A stretch of DNA of 30,222 nt from Candidatus Zixiibacteriota bacterium (GTDB taxonomy: Bacteria > Zixibacteria > MSB-5A5 > GN15 > JAAZOE01), in the NCBI GenBank assembly GCA_028700875.1, contig JAQVRW010000002.1, positions 1 to 30,222 of the forward strand, written 5' to 3'. The notes beneath the pieces were generated by a model that saw only the letters and a program-made list of their open reading frames with translations, ran no database searches and was not told the origin of the DNA. Positions within the stretch are counted from its first letter, which is position 1; every line of letters starts with the position of its first letter. Both the position numbers and the translations under genes were made by a program. Positions 24,423-30,222 of this stretch are shown here, one piece after another.

Positions 24423-25355
24423 TCAGACCAATACCCTCACATACGAGAAAAAGTCGTTTTGCGCCTTCGCTTGCACGGCGACGAGGTCGCAGGTGGCCCG
24501 TCCGATGGCCAATATCCGGCCATGTTCGTCAGCCATGCTGGTCAATTGTCCGGCGTCGAACCGTCCCCGCGAGGAGACGACGTCGCCGGTGGTGGGCACT
24601 CCGCCATTATGAATGGTCGCGGCCACCGGATCGGCGATGGTTACCAGCGGAAATTCCAGCACATTCTCGATGGATCGAACCGCGTCGGTCAGGGTACCGT
24701 CCTGATGCCGGGCCTCGACGTCGCGAACGGTCAACGCGTCGCGAACGTGAAATGGGCCGATTGCCAACCGCTCCAATGCAGAGAGGTACGCGCCACAACC
24801 CAAGTCTTTGCCGATATCATCCGCCAGAGTCCTGATATACGTCCCCTTCGAGCATTGTATTTCCATCGTCAGCCGCGGGGATTCATACCCCAACAATGTC
24901 AGCGATTTGATTTCCACGCGGCGCGACGGCGTCTCTGCGGTTTCTCCCCGCCGGGCATATTTGTACAATTCCCGGCCCTTGACCTTGACGGCCGAATAGG
25001 CCGGTACCGTTTGCATGATCGAACCGGTAAAGCGGGCCAAAACCGCCAAAATGTCATCCGTCGTCAGCGCCGGGACTTCCCCACCCTTCTCCATGCGTCC
25101 CGCGCCGTCAAGCGTGTCGGACACCCATCCCAGAGTGATTTCGGCCCGATAACATTTGTCCCAATCCGACAGGAACTGGGTCAGCTTGGTGGCCCGGCCG
25201 AGGCATATCAAGAGCAAACCGGAGGCCATCGGGTCTAGCGTCCCGGTATGGCCGATTTTCTGCTGCCCCATTATCCGGCGCAGGCGGTAGATCAAGTCGT
25301 GGCTGCTCAACCCCCGGTCCTTGATCGCCGGCAATATGCCGTTATACCGATCCAT
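24423..25355 (-). CDS. truB: tRNA pseudouridine-55 synthase
   Basis: Makes the conserved pseudouridine at position 55 of the tRNA T-loop. Of 310 residues, the N-terminal catalytic domain shows the TruB motif GHTGTLDPMASG with catalytic Asp41. Further motifs are KCYRAEITLGWVSDTLD and PAYSAVKVKGRELYKYAR, then SKGTYIRTLADDIG. A PUA-like C-terminal domain is likely (RGRFDAGQLTSMADEHGRIL). The start overlaps the end of the nrnA-like gene by 14 bases. Length is typical. Confidence 0.98.
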   Translation of the reverse strand: MDRYNGILPAIKDRGLSSHDLIYRLRRIMGQQKIGHTGTLDPMASGLLLICLGRATKLTQFLSDWDKCYRAEITLGWVSDTLDGAGRMEKGGEVPALTTDDILAVLARFTGSIMQTVPAYSAVKVKGRELYKYARRGETAETPSRRVEIKSLTLLGYESPRLTMEIQCSKGTYIRTLADDIGKDLGCGAYLSALERLAIGPFHVRDALTVRDVEARHQDGTLTDAVRSIENVLEFPLVTIADPVAATIHNGGVPTTGDVVSSRGRFDAGQLTSMADEHGRILAIGRATCDLVAVQAKAQNDFFSYVRVLV

Positions 25356-26325
25356 TGAGCCGTTCCTTGAGATAGTCTACCACTTTCTTCTGCGCCTCCG
25401 CCAGCGGCAGGTCGATCTGACAGCCGGAAGCGTTGACGTGCCCGCCGCCGCCGTAATGGGCGGCGATTTCCCCAACATTGACGGCATTTTGCGAGCGAAA
25501 CGAAACTTTGGTGCGGCCGCCATCCAGTTCGGTAAACAACACCCCGACCTCGACCCCGGCGGCGTTCATGGTCAGATTGACCAGCCCTTCCATGTCACTT
25601 TGGTTGGCGTGCGTCTCCCGCAGTCGCTTTTGTTCCAGGGTCATGGTGCACAACCGTCCATCCAACAGATACTGCATGTCGGCGGCCGCCAACGCGGCGA
25701 GATGAATCATCGCCCGGCTTTGCCGGTAGTAGATATTGTTGGTCAGGTTGGTCGGATCGGCCCCGGCCTCGATCAACTCGGCGGCGATCCGCAGACATCG
25801 GGATGTGGTGTTGCTGTAATAGAATCGTCCGGTGTCGGTCAGGATGGCCGTATAGAGATTGGCGGCCATGGTCGGAGTAACCGCCCCGCCCCCTTCCCGA
25901 ATAAGCTCATAGATCATCTCACCGGCGGCCGAAGCATCGACATCGTTCCAATTGACCGTCCCGAACGCGGCGTTATCCGGGTGATGGTCGATATTGACGA
26001 CGGCGCACTGGGGGGCAATCAGGCGTTCCACTTTCCCCGCCCGCGCCAGATTCGAGCATTCGACAACCATAGCGACATCGAACCCGCCGGATGGGACATG
26101 GCTTTCTATATTGATGATGCGGTCGATACCGGGCAGAAAACGATACTTGGCCGGAATGATCCCGTCATTGACGATGACATTGGGAATTCCCAGCGCCGAG
26201 ATATACTCGGCCAGCGCCAACTGTGACCCGATGGAATCGCCGTCGGGATTCTGATGGCTGGTGATCAGAACCTGCCGCGCATTCTTAAGCGTCGTCAGAA
26301 TCGTCTGTTTGATCTTCTTCATCAT
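25342..26325 (-). CDS. nrnA: DHH-family phosphoesterase, NrnA-like oligoribonuclease/pAp phosphatase
   Basis: Phosphoesterase of 327 residues, probably degrading short RNA oligonucleotides and/or 3'-phosphoadenosine 5'-phosphate. Motif I is HQNPDGD (24-30), the DHH motif is NIDHHPDN (Asp113, His114, His115), and the DHHA1 domain ends with GGGGHVNASG. At motif II, where an Asp metal ligand is common, the sequence reads VVECSN (Glu89). ATG at 26325 is chosen since homologues begin with this helix; ATG at 26322 and TTG at 26349 are alternatives. All overlap the end of rbfA by about 40 bases. A gene of this family between rbfA and truB is a frequent arrangement. Symbol assigned by family and context. 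Confidence 0.88.
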   Translation of the reverse strand: MMKKIKQTILTTLKNARQVLITSHQNPDGDSIGSQLALAEYISALGIPNVIVNDGIIPAKYRFLPGIDRIINIESHVPSGGFDVAMVVECSNLARAGKVERLIAPQCAVVNIDHHPDNAAFGTVNWNDVDASAAGEMIYELIREGGGAVTPTMAANLYTAILTDTGRFYYSNTTSRCLRIAAELIEAGADPTNLTNNIYYRQSRAMIHLAALAAADMQYLLDGRLCTMTLEQKRLRETHANQSDMEGLVNLTMNAAGVEVGVLFTELDGGRTKVSFRSQNAVNVGEIAAHYGGGGHVNASGCQIDLPLAEAQKKVVDYLKERLNGSV

Positions 26326-26677
26326 CCTGTTTGGCCGTGACTTCTTCAATCAATTGGATTACCCGCATGCCCTTCACCAGTGATACGTCATAGTGAAAGC
26401 TTATCTCCGGCGCCCGCCGGATGCGCACCCGCCCGGCGATGGCGGTCTGAAGCTGGCCGGTGCGGTTGTCCAGGACGGCCTTAACCCGTTCCACCAGTTC
26501 CGGCTTGTCGTCCAACAGGGTATAGTATATCCGGGCGTAGCGGAGATCATGGGTCATCTCGACCTTGCTGACGGTCACGAATACCCCGGCCTTATCCCGT
26601 ACCAGGTCGGACACCAGCCCGGCGGCTTCCCGCAGGATCTGATCCGCAACCCGTTCTGAACGTTTAAACGACCGCAT
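26285..26677 (-). CDS. rbfA: Ribosome-binding factor A
   Basis: Small KH-type protein (130 residues) that helps mature 16S rRNA 5' end and the 30S subunit. The start MRSFKRSERVADQILREAAG and the segments VTVSKVEMTHDLRYARIYYT and APEISFHYDVSLVKGMRV are typical. An Asp/Glu-rich tail (DDEEDQTDDSDDA) follows, longer and more acidic than the core requires. The start overlaps the stop of the DUF503 gene by one base (TAATG). Confidence 0.97.
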   Translation of the reverse strand: MRSFKRSERVADQILREAAGLVSDLVRDKAGVFVTVSKVEMTHDLRYARIYYTLLDDKPELVERVKAVLDNRTGQLQTAIAGRVRIRRAPEISFHYDVSLVKGMRVIQLIEEVTAKQDDEEDQTDDSDDA

Positions 26678-26958
26678 TATGTAAACTCAATTTCATAATC
26701 CACCAGAAACGCTTCCTTTTCCTGCTGCACCGCTTTGACGATCGCCGTCAATTGGCTGTCGGCGTGAGCATGCAGGTTCGAGACCACGGCCACCCCCAGA
26801 CGGCAGCTTTGCCAGAGGTCATTGTCGCCGACCTCGGCCACGGACGCGTTAAACTGATTGCGCAGACGAGTGACCAGCGAACGAATCACCCGCCGTTTGT
26901 CTTTCAACGACCGGGCGGCGGGAATATTCAGCGTCAATATCAATCGTCCTACTATCAC
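26677..26958 (-). CDS. DUF503 (YlxP-like) protein
   Basis: Small protein of 93 residues of the DUF503 family, called YlxP in Bacillus. The family start (VGRLILTLNIPAARSLKDKR) and the middle (SVAEVGDNDLWQSCRLGVA) are clear. In several bacteria it lies between infB and rbfA, as here, and a role in translation or ribosome assembly has been suggested. The start is GTG at 26958, 5 bases after the infB stop. It is translation-coupled to rbfA by a one-base overlap. Confidence 0.95.
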   Translation of the reverse strand: MIVGRLILTLNIPAARSLKDKRRVIRSLVTRLRNQFNASVAEVGDNDLWQSCRLGVAVVSNLHAHADSQLTAIVKAVQQEKEAFLVDYEIEFT

Positions 26959-26963
26959 AACAG

Positions 26964-29525
26964 CTACAGTTTTCTCTCCGACTTGACCAGTTCGTAGGCT
27001 TCAATCTGATCGTCAACTTTGACGTCATCGAAGTTCTCCAAGCCGATACCGCATTCCAATCCAACCGCCACTTCACGGGCATCATCTTTAAAACGTCGGA
27101 GAGAACCAATCGTTCCTTCGTGGACGACCACGCCGTTGCGGCTGACGCGAATCTTGTCGCCGCGGCGGATTCGGCCCTGTTCCACGTAGGAGCCGGAGAT
27201 CACGCCGGCTTTGGGAACGCGGAACGTTTGGCGTACGACGGCCGTCCCGACCCATTTTTCCACCACCTCCGGTTTGAGCATTCCCTCAACCGCTTTGGTG
27301 ATATTTTCTTTAACCTCATAAATGATGGAATAGGTCCGGATATCGACTTTTTCCCGGTTGGCCATTTCGCGGGCGCGGGCGTCGGCCGTGACGTGGAACC
27401 CGACGATAATGGCGTCAGAGGCCACCGCCAGAAGAACGTCCGATTCGGTGATAGCGCCGACACCGGTATGGATAATATTGACACGCACTTCCTCATTGCC
27501 GATGGCGCTGAGAGTATCATCCAAAGCTTCCACGGAACCAGCCACGTCGCCCTTGATAATGATTTTGAGGTCCGTGATTTGGCCGTCTTTGATTTTCTCG
27601 TAAGCCGATTCCAGCGTCGTCGGCGCGACCCGGCGGATTTCGTACTCCCGCCGGATTTGCTGACGCTTGAGGGAAATATTGCGCGCCTCCGACTCGTCGG
27701 TGGTCACCATGAACGTATCGCCGGCATACGGTACTCCGGTCAGGCCCGTAACCTGCACGGGCATTCCCGGGCCGACCTCGGTGACTTCGCGGCCGCGATC
27801 ATCCACCATGGCCCGGACCCGTCCGAAACACCCACCGGCGACAAACGGGGTTCCCACCCGCAGGGTGCCTTTCTGCACCAGCAGGGTCACCACCGGCCCA
27901 CGGCCCTTTTCCAGGCGGGCCTCGATGATCGCTCCCTGGGCTTTGATATCAGGATCGGCTTTAAGCTCCATCACTTCCGACTGAAGCAGGATCATCTCCA
28001 GGAGTTTTTCGACCCCGGTTCCTTTCTTGGCCGATACTTCCACCATGATCGTTTTTCCGCCCCAAGCCTCGCTGAGCAGATTCAGGTTGGCCAGCTGTTG
28101 GCGCACGGAGTCGGGATTGGCCCCCGGCAGGTCGATTTTGTTTATGGCCACGATGATCGGAACGTTTGCCGCTCTGGCGTGGTTGATCGCCTCCACTGTC
28201 TGCGGCATAACCGCCTCGACCGCCGAGACTACCAGAATGACAATATCGGTTACCTGCGCGCCTCGGGCGCGCATGGCCGAGAAGGCCTCATGGCCGGGAG
28301 TATCCAGGAACGTGATTTTGCCGGCGGGCAACTGCACCGCGTAGGCGCCGATATGTTGCGTAATCTCCCCGGCTTCGCCCCCGGCAATATTGGATTTGCG
28401 GATAAAATCAAGCAGGGTGGTTTTGCCATGGTCGACATGGCCCATGATCGTTACCACCGGAGGCCGGAATTGCAGGTTGTCCTGATTCTCCTCCTCCATG
28501 ACGGCAGTTCCGATTTCCTCCACCTGTTCCACGGCGAAACCGTATTCCAGCGCCAGGGTTTCGATCGTGTCGATATCCAGCCGCTGATTGATGGAGGCCA
28601 GGACACCCAGTTCGAGACACTTGCCCACTAATTCCGCCGGGCGCCGGTCCAAAACCTTGGCCAGTTCCGAGAGGGTCATAAACTCGGTGACTTCGACAAC
28701 CGGTGTTCCTTCTTCCGTCGTATCGTCCTCGGCAGACCGTTTTTTGTACTTCTTGACCTTTTTGACGCCATCGATGTTGGCCATGGTTTTCTTAAAGGCC
28801 AGCGATACGGCTTCCTGATCCACGACGTGTGCGGCCCGCCCTTTCTTGCCGCGATCGCGTTTTTTGCGGCGTTTTTCGGCCTTGGAAACGGCGGGGCTTT
28901 GCTGCAGACGCTTTTCCAGCTTCTGGGCGGCTTCGGGCGGCACCCGGATTTTGGGGATAATCCCGGTCGGTGTCGGTTTGTGAACCGCAGGCGCAGATTC
29001 CACCCGACGTCCTCCCCTTCGCGGCGGTTCCTTGACCGGCCCTTTCACAACGGGGCGTCGTTTCTCGACTGTCGGCGCAACGGCGACCGGCGGCTTGACC
29101 GCGGGCATTTCCGCCCTGGGTTTTTCGACAACCACTTCCGGAGGTGTAGTAATCACAGGTTCCTTTTTCGTAGCGGCCAGTTCTTTGGCGGCCCGTTCTT
29201 TGGCTCTCTTTTCAACCAGTGCCTTCTTCTTTTTGGCTTCGGCTTCGGCCTTGTGTTGCAAGGCCAGCTTCTCGGCGTCTTCCCGTCGCTTGTGAGCTTC
29301 CAGCTCCAGAAGCTTCCGGCGGCGCGCCTCGTCGTCCTTCTTGACTTCGGCGATCTCGTGCTTGAACTTGTCGGCAATAGCCTCAAGCATGTCTTCGGAG
29401 GCGATCGACATGTGCGACTTGATAGTAAAACCCAAGCCCCGCAGCACTTTCATCAGCGCATCACTGGATATCTTGTATTCCTTGGCGATATCATAGATGC
29501 GAAGTCTGTTCGTCTTCTTGTCCAA
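26964..29525 (-). CDS. infB: Translation initiation factor IF-2
   Basis: GTPase that brings initiator tRNA to the 30S subunit, 853 residues. An IF2 N-terminal domain (1-55, RIYDIAKEYKISSDALMKVL) is followed by a long Lys/Arg/Glu/Ala/Pro-rich linker (60-270). The second N-domain lies at about 280-335. The GTPase domain has GHVDHGKT (362-369), DTPGH (408-412) and NKID (462-465). Domains II to IV follow, ending IEAYELVKSERKL. The start is TTG at 29525, set by AGGAGG six bases upstream; no ATG or GTG in frame lies nearby. It comes 73 bases after nusA, without the ylxR and L7Ae-like genes that often lie between. Confidence 0.98.
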   Translation of the reverse strand: MDKKTNRLRIYDIAKEYKISSDALMKVLRGLGFTIKSHMSIASEDMLEAIADKFKHEIAEVKKDDEARRRKLLELEAHKRREDAEKLALQHKAEAEAKKKKALVEKRAKERAAKELAATKKEPVITTPPEVVVEKPRAEMPAVKPPVAVAPTVEKRRPVVKGPVKEPPRRGGRRVESAPAVHKPTPTGIIPKIRVPPEAAQKLEKRLQQSPAVSKAEKRRKKRDRGKKGRAAHVVDQEAVSLAFKKTMANIDGVKKVKKYKKRSAEDDTTEEGTPVVEVTEFMTLSELAKVLDRRPAELVGKCLELGVLASINQRLDIDTIETLALEYGFAVEQVEEIGTAVMEEENQDNLQFRPPVVTIMGHVDHGKTTLLDFIRKSNIAGGEAGEITQHIGAYAVQLPAGKITFLDTPGHEAFSAMRARGAQVTDIVILVVSAVEAVMPQTVEAINHARAANVPIIVAINKIDLPGANPDSVRQQLANLNLLSEAWGGKTIMVEVSAKKGTGVEKLLEMILLQSEVMELKADPDIKAQGAIIEARLEKGRGPVVTLLVQKGTLRVGTPFVAGGCFGRVRAMVDDRGREVTEVGPGMPVQVTGLTGVPYAGDTFMVTTDESEARNISLKRQQIRREYEIRRVAPTTLESAYEKIKDGQITDLKIIIKGDVAGSVEALDDTLSAIGNEEVRVNIIHTGVGAITESDVLLAVASDAIIVGFHVTADARAREMANREKVDIRTYSIIYEVKENITKAVEGMLKPEVVEKWVGTAVVRQTFRVPKAGVISGSYVEQGRIRRGDKIRVSRNGVVVHEGTIGSLRRFKDDAREVAVGLECGIGLENFDDVKVDDQIEAYELVKSERKL

Positions 29526-29531
29526 CGCACG

Positions 29532-29537
29532 CCTCCT
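29532..29537 (-). promoter_or_regulatory. Strong Shine-Dalgarno of infB (decides TTG start)
   Basis: Minus-strand AGGAGG six bases before TTG at 29525-29523. A nearby GTG is in another frame. The strong site offsets the weak start codon and fixes the IF-2 N-terminus. Confidence 0.8.
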
Positions 29538-29598
29538 AAAAACTCAGCTGTCGCAAAAAACCGCGCCGTTCATTCCCTGAACGTTGCAGCCTCGGATT

Positions 29599-30222
29599 CT
29601 AATTCCCAGTCGCTTCCGACGACAAGGGGCCGTCACCAGGCTCATTCCCCTCATCGTTGTCCTCAGTCGTCTCCCCAGTCTCAAGAGATGATTCATCATC
29701 GGCGACGGCAGCTTCCGCCGCCGCTTCCTCAGCCCGCCGTTTTTCTTCAACCTCGACCATGTATTCTATGGCTTTTTCTATCAAGCGTTCGGCCGTTTTT
29801 TCGCCGATGCCTTCAATCTCGATCAATGTTTCGAGTTTGGCGTTGGCCAAATCCTGGACCGTGTTGATATCGGCTCCAACCAAACGCTCTTCCAGAATGT
29901 CGCCGACTCCGCTCAACATCCCGATCGGGACCATCATCTCGGCCTCACGACGCTTCATGTCATTGTAATCGGTCTCCGACATGATGTTGATTTTCCAGCC
30001 GGTCAGACGCGAAGCCAAACGGGCGTTCTGGCCGTTTTTCCCGATCGCCAGCGACAGCTTGTCGTCTTCCACCGCCACCGTCATCCCTTTTTCCTCTTGG
30101 AAGACGTCCATGGTCACTACCTTGGCCGGCGCCAGCGCCCGCGTCACGAACACCTCCGGATTGGAGGTATAGGCGACGATATCTATCCGTTCGTTATTTA
30201 ATTCCCGGACGATGGACTGCAC
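29599..30222 (-). CDS. nusA: Transcription factor NusA, C-terminal part (5' end outside window)
   Basis: RNA-polymerase-binding elongation and antitermination factor; 207 residues are seen, the N-terminal domain, S1 and first KH domain lying beyond the right edge. The visible part starts in the KH region (IVRELNNERIDIVAYTSNPE) and includes KH2 with AIGKNGQNARLASRLTGWKI. Helix-hairpin-helix repeats of the C-terminal kind follow (GVGDILEERLVGADINTVQD and IEGIGEKTAERLIEKAIEYM). The last ~45 residues are acidic and low-complexity (TGETTEDNDEGNEPGDG). The frame is open through the last base, so it is a true partial gene. It is the first gene seen of the minus-strand block. Confidence 0.97.
   Translation of the reverse strand: MQSIVRELNNERIDIVAYTSNPEVFVTRALAPAKVVTMDVFQEEKGMTVAVEDDKLSLAIGKNGQNARLASRLTGWKINIMSETDYNDMKRREAEMMVPIGMLSGVGDILEERLVGADINTVQDLANAKLETLIEIEGIGEKTAERLIEKAIEYMVEVEEKRRAEEAAAEAAVADDESSLETGETTEDNDEGNEPGDGPLSSEATGN

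Noticed and set aside
27120..28631. Long open frame (about 500 codons) on the + strand opposite infB
   Set aside because: It lies wholly inside the secure infB gene, has no recognisable domain, and mirrors the codon pattern of the opposite strand.
1..30222. CRISPR arrays, insertion sequences, phage genes, tRNA/rRNA genes, riboswitches or T-boxes
   Set aside because: No regular repeats, transposase or integrase domains, or RNA gene signatures were seen; gaps are all shorter than 300 bases.

Overview
The window is a contiguous piece of a bacterial chromosome, almost fully coding and moderately GC-rich. It contains no phage, insertion sequence, CRISPR array, rRNA or tRNA. Several traits suggest a Gram-negative (diderm) bacterium of the FCB (Fibrobacteres-Chlorobi-Bacteroidetes) type or a neighbouring candidate phylum. 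These are an OmpA-like peptidoglycan-binding lipoprotein, lipoproteins with SbsA-type Ig-like domains, and a secreted protein ending in a PNPFN-type sorting or FlgD-like tail. The phylum is an inference from gene families; no marker phylogeny was possible.

Left part, + strand (1-5063): the 3' end of tyrS, a TPR lipoprotein, an Ig-like-domain lipoprotein and an MscS-type channel, closely packed and ending at a strong two-way terminator (5103-5131). From the other side, on the - strand (8717-5138), comes a CUT1-type sugar ABC importer (binding protein and two permeases, no ATPase) followed by an OmpA-type lipoprotein with a predicted coiled-coil stalk. On the + strand (8819-13194) lie a DUF72 protein and a coupled operon: ABC ATPase, ABC-2 permease, S11 D-Ala-D-Ala peptidase and a small predicted coiled-coil protein. 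A solitary secreted FG-GAP-like protein (13307-14827) follows. It has its own upstream region with two DNA palindromes and looks more AT-rich than its neighbours.

Right part, - strand (30222-15091): a 15-kb block of information-processing genes in transcription order nusA (partial), infB, DUF503, rbfA, nrnA-like, truB, ribF, rpsO, pnp, M16 peptidase, polysaccharide deacetylase, asnS, leuS. Most genes overlap or are separated by fewer than 25 bases, so long polycistronic transcripts are likely. A sigma70-like promoter lies just before asnS and a terminator follows leuS. The order closely resembles the nusA-infB-rbfA-truB-ribC-rpsO-pnp cluster of Bacillus subtilis, including the DUF503, deacetylase and M16 genes, although the last two are swapped here.

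No clear-cut unknown defence or mobile system was found. The best leads are the ABC-2/DD-peptidase/coiled-coil operon, the Arg/Gly-rich tail of PNPase, the envelope lipoprotein/MscS cluster, and the palindromes before the secreted protein.
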